Notes under the pieces: generated by a model
Told to the model about the DNA's origin: nothing
The model's input: the letters and a program-made list of their open reading frames with translations, nothing else
Databases searched by the model: none
NCBI GenBank assembly: GCA_910575275.1
Contig: CAJTEE010000007.1
Coordinates: forward strand, 124,001 to 188,000
Length of the DNA: 64,000 nt
Direction of reading: 5' to 3'
Origin: Lachnospiraceae bacterium
GTDB lineage: Bacteria; Bacillota; Clostridia; Lachnospirales; Lachnospiraceae
Part shown: positions 32,895-44,313 of the stretch, piece after piece
How positions within the stretch are numbered: the first letter of the stretch is position 1
How the letters are laid out: each line of letters opens with the position of its first letter
Program-made: the position numbers and the translations under genes

Positions 32895-34117
32895 TAAACA
32901 CGATAGGGGCGTGCGGCAGTTTGCGAAATAATCTGCCGTGGAACCACATCTCCACAATATTTTTCGCCAAGGAAACCTGAAACACTTGCACTCCCGAAAC
33001 TGCTTTCAAGGATAGCGCGGAACTGCTTGTTATCCTTTTGCTCTAAGGAACCGATAAGATCACTTTGTGCAACCCTAATCCACTGGAAAAATTTACTCGG
33101 GATTCGAGAATCGGTATTCCACTGATCAGCCAAGTTGTCCTCGGGATTTGCCGGATTTTCGATATACCAGTTTCCGGCGGGGCGAGAGAAGACTGTACGG
33201 ACACCATACTTTTGTGAAAAGCTTTTCTCCGTGATATGCTGATATTCTCCGTAAATTGCGAGTTCGGAGAACACATAATTTAGGAGTTCAAAAACCGTAC
33301 AATCAGGATTGAAGTGTTCCGCGATTTTGGTCACAGCCACATTGATAATAGCGGAGATGGGCTTTATCTTATCTCCATCTTCTAGGCTGGCATAATAATT
33401 GTTCCGGTGACACTTTAGAATCTGGATAACACGTTGAAGCGCAGAGCGTTCAAGCTCATCCGGGATTTCCTCAACCGACTCATACAATGCGCTATTTTCT
33501 GCAAAAATTCGCATCCGTTCAGCCTTTTTGGATGAGGCCAGAAAAGGTGCGTTGATATCATCAAACCACTTGCGAAGCCCCTTGGGATTGTTGGTAATCC
33601 ATTGGAATCTACGCTCACTGCTACACCTGGGAATCGATATTGATGTATCAATCAAGGCCGGAGCAGAACTTTTGAGAATGAGACGTTGCTTTGTTTGATC
33701 AGATTCATCAGCTGCTGGAACGATATCAATTGAGAAGCCAATCTCACCAATATCTGCATACTCAATGGTGAAACACGTATCATCTATTTTCAGCCTGTCC
33801 GCATAAACTTTATTTGATTTTAATACACGTTCCACTTTATCCCTTAATCCACTAGGGGTGTAATTATCTCGAGTTCCCGTTACCTGGCAGATAAAGTCGA
33901 GATCATAACTTGCTGAAGAATCCTTAGCACTTGGACGGACTACAGTGCCAAACGCAAATGATCCTTGAGGATAGATTTCAGCCTCTAGGCCGTTATCATT
34001 CAAAAAGTTTCCTAATGCTTGATATTTCTCCACAGCATTGTGGTATAAAGTAGGAGAAATATCCAGACCGCGAATGATGGACAATATATCCTTTTGGCGT
34101 TCAGAAATATTATTCAT
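32894..34117 (-). CDS. CD-NTase (cGAS/DncV-like nucleotidyltransferase), CBASS synthase
   Basis: 407 residues. The nucleotidyltransferase core shows GSFAFGTVVRP, then the metal-binding DxD in SYDLDFI, and the third acidic residue in GFSIDIVPA. A helical OAS-like C-terminal domain follows (ALQRVIQILKCHRNNYYASL). On sensing phage it would make a cyclic oligonucleotide that activates the downstream effector; which nucleotide is not predictable from motifs. Start 34117 is supported by TGAGGTG. The AT-rich composition differs sharply from the ICE backbone. The promoter carries a CIRCE element. Confidence 0.88.
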   Translation of the reverse strand: MNNISERQKDILSIIRGLDISPTLYHNAVEKYQALGNFLNDNGLEAEIYPQGSFAFGTVVRPSAKDSSASYDLDFICQVTGTRDNYTPSGLRDKVERVLKSNKVYADRLKIDDTCFTIEYADIGEIGFSIDIVPAADESDQTKQRLILKSSAPALIDTSISIPRCSSERRFQWITNNPKGLRKWFDDINAPFLASSKKAERMRIFAENSALYESVEEIPDELERSALQRVIQILKCHRNNYYASLEDGDKIKPISAIINVAVTKIAEHFNPDCTVFELLNYVFSELAIYGEYQHITEKSFSQKYGVRTVFSRPAGNWYIENPANPEDNLADQWNTDSRIPSKFFQWIRVAQSDLIGSLEQKDNKQFRAILESSFGSASVSGFLGEKYCGDVVPRQIISQTAARPYRV

Positions 34118-34139
34118 AATACACCTCACAATTCATTTG

Positions 34140-34166
34140 TTAGCACTCACATTGAATGAGTGCTAA
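34140..34166 (-). promoter_or_regulatory. Perfect CIRCE element (HrcA operator)
   Basis: TTAGCACTC, nine bases, GAGTGCTAA: an exact match to the CIRCE consensus, with both nine-base arms perfect. It begins 22 bases upstream of the CD-NTase start and immediately follows the predicted transcription start, the same place it occupies before groESL and dnaK operons. It predicts repression by HrcA and release on heat or protein-folding stress. Confidence 0.9.
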
Positions 34167-34174
34167 TTTTCTTC

Positions 34175-34203
34175 AGTATACCATTACCTAATTGGAAAGT
34201 CAA
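34175..34203 (-). promoter_or_regulatory. Sigma-A promoter of the CBASS-like operon
   Basis: On the minus strand -35 TTGACT (34203-34198), a 17-base spacer and -10 TATACT (34180-34175). The expected start of transcription is near 34168, directly before the CIRCE element. Confidence 0.8.
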
Positions 34204-34318
34204 TCCATATTTCTTGATTTTTATGAGAGGCAGGAAATCCAAACGACTTTTACATAGCGGTTTGCGTATGGCAGGCCGCTTATTTTTTTACCCAAAACAA
34301 AGAAAGGAGCGACTGCCT

Positions 34319-35724
34319 ATGAGCAAACTCGTGATCTGCGAGAAGCCCTCAGTGGCGCAGAGCATCGGCAAGGTGCTGGGCGCCTCGAAGCGATGTGACG
34401 GCTATCTGGAGGGCGGCGGGTATCTCGTGAGCTGGTGTGTCGGCCATCTGGTGGAGCTGGCCCAGCCGCAGGCTTACGGCGAGACCTACGCCAAGTGGCG
34501 GCTGGAGGACCTGCCCATCCTGCCGGAGAAGTGGCGGTATCAGGTGTCCCCGGCTACAAAGAAGCAGTTCCAGATTTTGAAGGAACTGATGGGCCGGGAG
34601 GATGTCGCCTCCATCGTGGAGGCCACCGACGCCGGACGGGAGGGCGAGCTGATCTTCCGGCTGGTCTACCACCAGTGCAAGTGCAAAAAGCCCTTTGAGC
34701 GGCTCTGGATCTCCTCTATGGAGGACGCCGCCATCCGGGAGGGCTTCGCCCACCTGAGACCGGGAACGGAATACGACGCCTTGTATGAGGCTGCCCTGTG
34801 CCGGGAGCGCGCCGACTGGATCGTCGGCATCAACGCCACCCGGCTTTTTTCATGCAAGTACGGCCCTACCCTCAATGTGGGCCGGGTGATGACGCCCACG
34901 CTGGCGATGGTCTGCGGCCGGGAGGCGGCGATCAGCGGCTTTCAGTCCGAGCCGTTCTACACGGTCCAGCTTGTGCCGGAAGGCTTTGCGGCAAACGGAG
35001 AGCGTATGAAGGAAAAGACTGAGGCGGAGAAGATCGCGGAGGACTGCCGTTCGGCGGGGACGGCAACGGTGAAGAATGTGGAGCGCAAGGACAGGACGGA
35101 GAAGCCCCCGGCGCTCTACGACCTGACCTCCCTCCAGCGGGACGCCAACCGTCAGTTGGGCTTCACGGCGAAGCAGACCCTGGACTACACCCAGAGCCTC
35201 TATGAGAAGAAGCTCGTCACCTACCCCCGGACGGACAGCCGCTACCTCACGGAGGACATGGCGGGGATGCTGCCGGGGCTGGTGGAAATGGTGCAGAAAA
35301 AGCGTAATATCTCCCCGGACGCCCCCGCCCCCGTGAACGCCGCCCAGGTCATCAACGGAAAGAAAGTCACCGACCACCACGCCATCATCCCCACGAAAAC
35401 GCTGGAGTCCGCCGACCTCGCCGCCCTGCCCTCCGGGGAACTGGCAGTGCTGGACCTGATCGCCCTGCGCCTCGTCTGTGCCGTGGGCGACCCCTGCCGC
35501 TACTCGGAGACCGCCGTCACGCTGGAGTGCGCCGGACACCAGTTCAAGTCCAAGGGCAAGACGGTCACTGACCCCGGCTGGCGGGCATATGTTACTGCCG
35601 CTGATGAGGAGAAATCCGGGGACGATGCCCAGCCCATCCCCGCCCTCTTGGAGGATGCGGAGCTGCCCCTTGTCAAGGTGGAACTGAAAGAGGGCAAAAC
35701 GACCCCGCCCAAGCGGTTCACGGA
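34319..35724 (+). pseudogene. topB: topB 5' part: DNA topoisomerase III interrupted by IME-B
   Basis: Encodes 468 complete residues of a type IA topoisomerase. The TOPRIM domain (VICEKPSVAQSIGKVLG, with the acidic EATDAGREGELI) and the catalytic Tyr (LVTYPRTDSRYL) are all present. AAAGGAG precedes the start. The native frame stops at the GA of 35723-35724, inside a Glu codon; 13 foreign codons then follow to 35764. Joined to 44332-45028 it gives 2103 bases, a complete 700-residue gene, so the interruption is reversible by excision. Confidence 0.92.
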
Positions 35725-35735
35725 AGCTATATGCT
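35723..35735 (+). promoter_or_regulatory. Left end of IME-B: GA core and half promoter (-10)
   Basis: After the GA core comes AGCTA and the -10-like hexamer TATGCT (35730-35735). It has no -35 partner in the integrated state. In the excised circle it would lie 17 bases after the TTGACA at the right end, 45 bases before the recombinase ATG. Confidence 0.65.
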
Positions 35736-35750
35736 GTGAAAGGGGGATAA

Positions 35751-37978
<2,228 letters not shown>

Positions 37979-38148
37979 CGGTCAAGAACCGGAAAAAACA
38001 GAAATCTTGCGATAACAGCCGCCCCGACGAACCATTCTCTGTCTGAGCGGTTTCTATTTGAAAATCCTCATTTTCCCCAAGTCAAGAGCCGGGAAAAACA
38101 CCCGAAAAATGCCCCTATTGCGTAACAGGGGCGCAGAAAGGAGAGTTT

Positions 38149-38463
38149 ATGAGAACAGGGCTTACGAAGCAGGAAAAGACCACCGATATTTGGTTTGACG
38201 AGAAAGACCCCCTTATCCATATCCGCACCCACAACACCGACTTAAAGAAGCGGCTTGCCGCCTACGCCGGACAGCACCCCGACCAGTGCCGCCAGACCGA
38301 CGCAGACCCCGAAACGGGCTGCATGGAGTTTGATATTGCAAAGGGGCGTTTCTCTTTCCGTCTGACCGCCCCATACAGTGAGGAACGGAGGAACGCCGCC
38401 AGCAAAGCGGCAAAGAAACATTCCGGCAACTTGACACACCCTATTCAAAAAGATGTGCTATAA
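38149..38463 (+). CDS. Small conserved mobile-element protein
   Basis: 104 residues behind AAAGGAG. It shares a pattern with the ICE protein at 48941-49246: a HNTDLKKRL or HDTRLINKL segment followed by a proline-bounded middle, and near the C-terminus PYSEERRNAA versus PYSEERRQQQ. The function of this family is unknown; a nucleic-acid-binding role is possible from its basic C-terminus. Confidence 0.65.
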   Translation: MRTGLTKQEKTTDIWFDEKDPLIHIRTHNTDLKKRLAAYAGQHPDQCRQTDADPETGCMEFDIAKGRFSFRLTAPYSEERRNAASKAAKKHSGNLTHPIQKDVL

Positions 38464-38547
38464 TTTTTTTGAAAAAGTTTCGGATTAGATGTAGTATTTG
38501 CCGCTGAAACCGTAGTACATAGGTGAAGCCCGAAAGGAGGCGGTGAG

Positions 38548-39108
38548 ATGATAGACGACGAAAAAATCATAGAAATGTTTTTTGGACGTTCAGAACAAGG
38601 CATACGAGAGCTGGATATAAAATACGGAAAGGTCTGCCACAATCTTTCCTACCATATCGTAGGCAGCAGACAAGACGCGGAGGAATGTGTAAACGACGCT
38701 TATTTAGGCGCATGGAACGCCATTCCCCCGGCAAGACCTAACCCGCTGCTATCTTATCTTGTTAAAATCGTTCGGAACATTTCACTCAAAATCTATTGGA
38801 GAAAGGAAGCAGCCAAACGGAGCAGCCATTACACGATTGCTTTGGAAGAAATTGAAGCCTGTATAGCAGCCCCGAATACAGTAGAAGCAGAAATCGAAGC
38901 CAAAGAGTTAGCCCGTATCATTGAAGCATTTTTAGACACGCTGACTACCGAAAACCGCGTTATTTTCATGCGCCGCTATTGGTTTTCCGACAGCTATAAG
39001 GACATAGCCGAGTTTATGGGGCTTTCAGAAAAAAACATTTCTGTCCGGCTGACCCGTATCCGCGAGAAGATGAAGCAATATTTGATTGAAAGAGAGGTAT
39101 TCGTATGA
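38548..39108 (+). CDS. ECF sigma factor (IME-B cargo)
   Basis: 186 residues with sigma region 2 (YHIVGSRQDAEECVNDAYLG) and region 4 (DIAEFMGLSEKNISVRLTRI). Length and layout are those of group 4 ECF sigma factors. GGAGG precedes the start. Its stop overlaps the next start (ATGA), coupling it to a membrane protein with one N-terminal helix, the usual arrangement for a sigma factor and its anti-sigma factor. The regulon is unknown; the pair is less GC-rich than the flanking mobility genes. Confidence 0.9.
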   Translation: MIDDEKIIEMFFGRSEQGIRELDIKYGKVCHNLSYHIVGSRQDAEECVNDAYLGAWNAIPPARPNPLLSYLVKIVRNISLKIYWRKEAAKRSSHYTIALEEIEACIAAPNTVEAEIEAKELARIIEAFLDTLTTENRVIFMRRYWFSDSYKDIAEFMGLSEKNISVRLTRIREKMKQYLIEREVFV

Positions 39109-39956
39109 ATGCAAAGAAGTTTTCCGACGCTATGAGCGAGCTTGACACAAAATATGTCGATGAAGCTCTCAACTACAAGAAGAAATCCCAAAAGCCCTTT
39201 TGGGTAAAGTGGGGCGCTATGGCAGCTTGCTTATGCCTTATTATTAGCGGCATGTTTTTATTAAAACATGCTGAATACAATAATATTGGAGGCAGCGATG
39301 GTATTGTAATGCTATTTACTGAAGCCGAAGTTGTTGAAGTATTCTCTCCACGCTCTGTCCTCGTTGAGATTACAGAAGAAAATATATACAACGCAAATAC
39401 CGATAAAAACCTATTTAATGTTGGTGATATGGTGCAGGCCGAATTTAACGAGGATATAGTATTACATTTTAATGTTGGTGATATTGTTATAATCGGCAGA
39501 GGCAATACCGCAGATGTTGATTATTCACAGAAACCATACATCGCACAATGTAATAACATTCAGATTAAAGCGGAGGAAGATTACCGAAATATTTGGGTCA
39601 GTGCAGCAAATAACCTTGGAGAAGAAGCAGCAGGGCACACTTTTGTAGAAACTACTTATGGTGAGTATTTGATAAATCTGCCAGAGGACAACAGTTGTCG
39701 GATTGAAGATTACAAACTGTTAGACTATACGCCTTTAGAAACTACAGAGAACTCTGTATCGGGCGAATTTACTTTTGCCATCAAAGCTGTTAATGAGAAT
39801 TATTACACCGGTCAATATACATTAGATGGCACAGGTGAGTATGAAGGTTGGTTAATACTTCGAAAACGCTTTACTTTGGAACATCGCAATAATCCCTACT
39901 GGAAGTGTATAGCGCTTGAAGATATAGAAATATCTAATATCGACTATACTAAATAG
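39105..39956 (+). CDS. Membrane-anchored putative anti-sigma partner
   Basis: 283 residues. A short cytoplasmic N-terminus (FSDAMSELDTKYVDEALNY) fits an anti-sigma contact, then one membrane helix (WGAMAACLCLIISGMFLL) and a ~220-residue extracellular part without a recognised domain. Coupling to the ECF sigma gene by ATGA overlap supports an anti-sigma role. The external domain may sense an envelope signal; that is inference. Confidence 0.65.
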   Translation: MNAKKFSDAMSELDTKYVDEALNYKKKSQKPFWVKWGAMAACLCLIISGMFLLKHAEYNNIGGSDGIVMLFTEAEVVEVFSPRSVLVEITEENIYNANTDKNLFNVGDMVQAEFNEDIVLHFNVGDIVIIGRGNTADVDYSQKPYIAQCNNIQIKAEEDYRNIWVSAANNLGEEAAGHTFVETTYGEYLINLPEDNSCRIEDYKLLDYTPLETTENSVSGEFTFAIKAVNENYYTGQYTLDGTGEYEGWLILRKRFTLEHRNNPYWKCIALEDIEISNIDYTK

Positions 39957-40054
39957 AACGACTCCACAAAAAATTAAATCAATCCATACCAAGGGCAGCC
40001 GAGAAAATCGACTGCCCTTGTTCCATGCCTACGGGCAGAAAGGAGCGATCAGTT

Positions 40055-40351
40055 ATGACGAAGCCGAAAGAAAAAACCATTGAGGAGCTGACTGCTGAAA
40101 TTGCAGCCAATGAGAGAAAAATTCAGCAGTACAAGAACAGAAAGAAGATCATCACGCAGCAGATTTCACGCGAGACGCGCAGGGAGCGCAATCACCGCAT
40201 CTTCCTGTACGGCGGCTTTATGGAAAGCATCGTGCCGGAGTTGAAAACCATGACGGAGGACGAGGGGAAGGACTTTTTGTATCACATTGCAAAGGGCGCG
40301 GACGCACAGGAGTATTTGAAAAAACGCGCCGAGAGGGTGGAAGCCGGATAA
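40055..40351 (+). CDS. DUF3847 mobilisation-associated protein
   Basis: 98 residues, mostly helical and basic (EELTAEIAANERKIQQYKNR, then ISRETRRERNHRIFLYGGFM), matching DUF3847 proteins that lie just upstream of MOBQ relaxases. It may be the MobC-like accessory protein binding oriT, which begins 15 bases after its stop. Start 40055 is chosen for AAAGGAG; an in-frame ATG 10 codons earlier lacks one. Confidence 0.78.
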   Translation: MTKPKEKTIEELTAEIAANERKIQQYKNRKKIITQQISRETRRERNHRIFLYGGFMESIVPELKTMTEDEGKDFLYHIAKGADAQEYLKKRAERVEAG

Positions 40352-40365
40352 TACCCTTGGTAACA

Positions 40366-40377
40366 AGGGCGCACTTA
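40366..40377 (-). other. Candidate oriT nic site of IME-B (MOBQ type)
   Basis: The minus strand reads TAAGTGCGCCCT, identical to the nick-region consensus of MOBQ (RSF1010/MobA-MobL type) relaxases. It is flanked by short dyads (CTTG-GTAA-CAAG at 40356-40367; GGGCGCAC/GTGTGCGC nearby) and lies 205 bases upstream of the MOBQ relaxase gene. Confidence 0.8.
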
Positions 40378-40581
40378 TACACCCTTACGGGCGTGTGCGC
40401 TCTGCCGAGGGCTTATCTCCGCACAGGGAGATTTCCCCGCGCTCCGATATGGCGGCTTTGCCGCAACAAGGGGCTGCACCCCTTGCGCCGCTTCGCGGCT
40501 ATCCCTGCACACCCACAAAAACAGTACACCCTCCTTTGGCGTCTGTACCATTTTTGAGGGTTTTATTATCCTATCCGGGAG

Positions 40582-42090
40582 GTGATACCCATAGCCATTT
40601 ACCATTGGAACATCGGCATTGTGAGCCGAGGAAAAGGCAAATCAGCCGTTGCCGCAGCCGCCTACCGAAGCGGCGAAAAGCTGACAAACGAATGGGACGG
40701 AATGACCCATGACTACACTCGCAAAGGCGGCGTTGTCCATACAGAAATCATGTTGCCGCCCCACGCACCGCCCTCATTCGCTGACCGTTCAACCTTGTGG
40801 AACAGCGTGGAGCTTTACGAGAAAGCCGGGAACGCCCAGCTTGCGCGTGAGATTGACGCAGCACTCCCCATAGAATTATCCAGAGAGGAACAGATCCGGC
40901 TTGTCCGGGAATACTGTTCCTCTCAATTTGTTTCCAGAGGAATGTGTGTGGATTTTGTTATCCACGACACCAACAGCGGCAACCCCCATTGTCATATTAT
41001 GCTTACCATGCGCCCCCTTGACGAGCGCGGCGCGTGGGCGGCAAAGTCCAAAAAGGAATATGACCTTGACGAAAACGGCGAGCGTATCCGCTTGCCAAGT
41101 GGCAGATACAAAACTCACAAAGTTGAGCTTACAGGCTGGAACGACAAGGACAACACCCTCTTGTGGCGCAAGGCATGGGCTGACTTTACCAACGACTTTT
41201 TGGAGAGGAACGGAAGCCCGGAGCGTATCGACCACCGCAGCAACGCCGAGCGCGGCATTGACGAGATACCCACCGTCCACATGGGCGTGGCGGCTTGCCA
41301 GATGGAGAAGAAAGGTATCGCCACCGAGAAAGGCGAACTGAACCGCAATATTCAAAAGGCAAACCGCCTTATCCGGGAAATCCGGGCGCAGATTGGGAAG
41401 CTCAAGGAATGGATTGCCGACCTGTTCAAAGCGCGGGAAACCGCCCCAGAGCAGCCGCCGCAATCTCCCAACCTTGCAAATCTGTTGATGAAGTATTTGA
41501 GCGTTCAGAGAGAAAAGAGCCGGAAGTATTCGCAGCGTTGGCAACAACAGCACGCAGCCGATGAATTGAAAACCATAGCGGCAGCGGTCAACTATCTCTC
41601 CGAGCATGGTATCTCTAATCTTGACGAGCTGGACGCTTCTCTTTCCTCTGTCAGCGATAAAGCCTATTCAATCCGGGAGGGAATGAAAACCGCCGAGCAG
41701 CGCATGAAAGAACTGCAAAAACTCATGGAGTACGGCAGAAATTATCAAACCTACAAGCCCATACAGGACGAGTATCGGCAAATCCGCTGGAAAGGAAAAC
41801 AGGAGAAGTTTGCGGAAGCCCGCCGCGCCGAGCTTACCCTATGGGACGCAGCAAACCGCTATCTCCATGCCCATTTGCCGGAGGGCGTGAAAACCCTGCC
41901 GATCTCCGCGTGGGAGAAAGAATATACCGCCATCAAAGCACAGCGGGAAGCGGAATATGACACGCTGAAAGAGACCCGCGCCGAGGTTGCCGAGCTTCAA
42001 AAAATCCGCAGGTGCGTGGATATTGCACTCCGCGCCGACCAGCCGGAGCAGACACAGAACCGCACCAAGCGGCATGATATAGACCGCTGA
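40582..42090 (+). CDS. mobA: MobA/MobL (MOBQ) relaxase
   Basis: About 500 residues. The N-terminal relaxase domain begins IAIYHWNIGIVSRGKGKSAV, includes YRSGEKL, and has the metal-binding HxH in SGNPHCHIMLTMRP. The C-terminal half is coiled coil. It nicks the oriT identified at 40366-40377. The only GTG lies within the ribosome binding site GGAGGTGA; the codon at proper spacing, where homologues have ATG, is ATA, so initiation is unclear. Confidence 0.93.
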   Translation: MIPIAIYHWNIGIVSRGKGKSAVAAAAYRSGEKLTNEWDGMTHDYTRKGGVVHTEIMLPPHAPPSFADRSTLWNSVELYEKAGNAQLAREIDAALPIELSREEQIRLVREYCSSQFVSRGMCVDFVIHDTNSGNPHCHIMLTMRPLDERGAWAAKSKKEYDLDENGERIRLPSGRYKTHKVELTGWNDKDNTLLWRKAWADFTNDFLERNGSPERIDHRSNAERGIDEIPTVHMGVAACQMEKKGIATEKGELNRNIQKANRLIREIRAQIGKLKEWIADLFKARETAPEQPPQSPNLANLLMKYLSVQREKSRKYSQRWQQQHAADELKTIAAAVNYLSEHGISNLDELDASLSSVSDKAYSIREGMKTAEQRMKELQKLMEYGRNYQTYKPIQDEYRQIRWKGKQEKFAEARRAELTLWDAANRYLHAHLPEGVKTLPISAWEKEYTAIKAQREAEYDTLKETRAEVAELQKIRRCVDIALRADQPEQTQNRTKRHDIDR

Positions 42091-42106
42091 AAGGAGTTGA
42101 ACTTTT

Positions 42107-43984
42107 ATGTATTACACCCAAGAACAGATAGACCGCGCCAACCAAGCCGACCTTGTTTCTTTTCTGCAAGGACGGGGCGAGCAGCTTACCCGCGCCGGAC
42201 AGGAATACCGTTGGAAACGGCACGACAGCCTGACCGTCCGGGGAAACAAATGGTACAGGCACAGCCAGAGCAAGGGCGGCGCACCCATTGATTTTGTCAT
42301 GGAGTTTTACGGAAAGAGCTTTACCGAAGCCGTTGAAATGCTGACAGGAGAAAAAGGCGCAGCCCCGCCGCCGGACAGACCAAGCCCCGCGTCCTTTTCT
42401 GACTTCCGACTGCCGCCCCGCAGCCCCGACAACCGAACAGCGAGGAACTATCTCACAGCAGCCCGCCGCATTGATGAAGATGTGTCGGGCTTTTTCTTTG
42501 CCACCGGGGATATTTACGAGGAAGCCGCCCACCATAACGCCGTATTCGTCGGCAGAGATGAAAGCGGCATACCGCGATACGCCCACCAGCGCGGCACAGC
42601 CGGGAACTTCCGGCTTGATGTGAAAGGCAGCGACAAAGCATTTAACTTCTGCTACCGTGGCGAGGGCGAAAGATTGTTTGTCTTTGAAGCCCCCGTTGAC
42701 CTGCTCTCTTTCCTCTGCCTGTTCAAAAAGGAATGGCAGAAACAAAGCTACCTTGCACTGGGCGGCGTGGGAGAAAAAGCCCTGCTGCGTTTCCTCTCTG
42801 ACCGTCCGAACATCAAGACCGTGTACCTCTGCCTTGACAGCGACCAAGCCGGAAGCGACGCTTGCAGCCGCCTTGCGGAGTTTGTGCCGGAGGGCTTGAC
42901 CGTTCACCGCCTTGTGCCGCTTTACAAGGACTGGAACGAGGTATTGCAGCACCGGGCAGAAATCGCGGACGGGAAGTATATCCGTGAAGCGATTTACGGC
43001 TTGAAAGAGCCGCCGCAGGAAGAAACCGTTGAGATTATCCGAATGAGTGAGGTTGACACGCAGACCGTTGAATGGCTATGGGAGCCGTATATTCCCTTTG
43101 GGAAAGTAACCATTGTGCAAGGCAATCCCGGCGAGGGCAAGACCACTTTTGCCCTACGCCTTGCTGCCGCCTGCACCACCGGGGGAACGCTGCCGGGAAT
43201 GAAACCCTTGCCGCCATTCCAAGTGATTTACCAGACTGCCGAGGACGGTTTGGGCGATACCGTTAAGCCACGCTTGATAGAAGCCGCCGCAGACCTTGAC
43301 CGGGTGCTTGTGATTGATGAAGCAAAACGGGAGCTTACCCTGTCCGACGAGCGCATAGAGAAAGCAATCATGCAGAATGGAGCGCGTCTGATTATCCTTG
43401 ACCCCATACAGGCGTACATGGGCGAAAAAACCGACATGAACCGGGCAAACGAAGTGCGCCCCATGTTCCGCCGCCTTGCCGATGTTGCCGAGCGTACCGG
43501 GTGCGCCGTTATCCTTATCGGACATCTCAACAAAGCTGCCGGAGGGCAGAGCGCATACCGGGGCTTAGGTTCTATCGACTTCCGCGCCGCAGCAAGGAGC
43601 GTCCTGCTGATCGGGCGCGTGAAGCGAGAACCGAATGTGCGCGTTATCGTCCATGACAAATCTTCCCTTGCGCCGGAGGGCAAGCCCGTTGCCTTTTGCC
43701 TTGACCCGGAAACGGGCTTTTCGTGGATAGGCGAATATGATATAACCGCCGACGAGCTGCTGTCCGGCGCGGGCGGGAACACCGCCACCAAGACCGAACA
43801 GGCGGAACGGCTGATACTGGATTTACTGGCAGACGGGAAAGAGCTTGCCAGCGAGGACATAGAGAAAGCCGCCACAGAAGCGGGCATATCCGCCCGTACC
43901 GTCCGGGCGGCAAAGAGAAACCTTGACGGGCGCATTACCTCAAAGCGCATTGGCGCGGCATGGTATCACGCTCTTAAAAAGTGA
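42107..43984 (+). CDS. Primase (DUF3991/Toprim) fused to RepA-like AAA helicase
   Basis: 625 residues. The N-terminal ~300 residues are a CHC2-less primase-like module (DUF3991 then Toprim, with FVFEAPVDLLSFLCL and VYLCLDSDQAG). The C-terminal half is a hexameric RepA/RecA-like ATPase with Walker A GNPGEGKTT and Walker B RLIILDPIQAYMG. It would replicate the excised element. IME-C carries only the ATPase half as a separate gene (61038-62099), with the same entry motif (ASEV or MSEV, then WLWxPYIPFGK). Confidence 0.88.
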   Translation: MYYTQEQIDRANQADLVSFLQGRGEQLTRAGQEYRWKRHDSLTVRGNKWYRHSQSKGGAPIDFVMEFYGKSFTEAVEMLTGEKGAAPPPDRPSPASFSDFRLPPRSPDNRTARNYLTAARRIDEDVSGFFFATGDIYEEAAHHNAVFVGRDESGIPRYAHQRGTAGNFRLDVKGSDKAFNFCYRGEGERLFVFEAPVDLLSFLCLFKKEWQKQSYLALGGVGEKALLRFLSDRPNIKTVYLCLDSDQAGSDACSRLAEFVPEGLTVHRLVPLYKDWNEVLQHRAEIADGKYIREAIYGLKEPPQEETVEIIRMSEVDTQTVEWLWEPYIPFGKVTIVQGNPGEGKTTFALRLAAACTTGGTLPGMKPLPPFQVIYQTAEDGLGDTVKPRLIEAAADLDRVLVIDEAKRELTLSDERIEKAIMQNGARLIILDPIQAYMGEKTDMNRANEVRPMFRRLADVAERTGCAVILIGHLNKAAGGQSAYRGLGSIDFRAAARSVLLIGRVKREPNVRVIVHDKSSLAPEGKPVAFCLDPETGFSWIGEYDITADELLSGAGGNTATKTEQAERLILDLLADGKELASEDIEKAATEAGISARTVRAAKRNLDGRITSKRIGAAWYHALKK

Positions 43985-44106
43985 AACGGCAAAATCCAAG
44001 TGGCAAAACCCAGATACCTTGCCACTTTGCCACTTCGCCACTTCAACCTCAAAACCACCGCCCCATGTATGACCGCATGGGGCTTTTCTCATGGAAAGGA
44101 GAGCCT

Positions 44107-44307
44107 ATGAACAACGACACCAGCAACCGCAGCACCCCCGCAACCGCTTCCCCTCTGACCGTAAAGGAAACCGCGCCACCTGTAATGATAAAGAAAATCG
44201 GAAAGACCACCTACCGCGTCAAAATCCATTTCAGTGAAACGAGCAAAGAAACCATGAGCGACAAAATCAAGCGTCTGATTTTGAATGACAGCGAAAAAAG
44301 TTCTTAA
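44107..44307 (+). CDS. tnpW: TnpW-type transposon protein
   Basis: 66 residues with the TnpW core KKIGKTTYRVKIHFSETSKE then DKIKRLILND. AAAGGAG fixes the start. It is the last gene of IME-B, ending 7 bases before the TTGACA at the right end. Confidence 0.8.
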   Translation: MNNDTSNRSTPATASPLTVKETAPPVMIKKIGKTTYRVKIHFSETSKETMSDKIKRLILNDSEKSS

Positions 44308-44313
44308 ACACCC

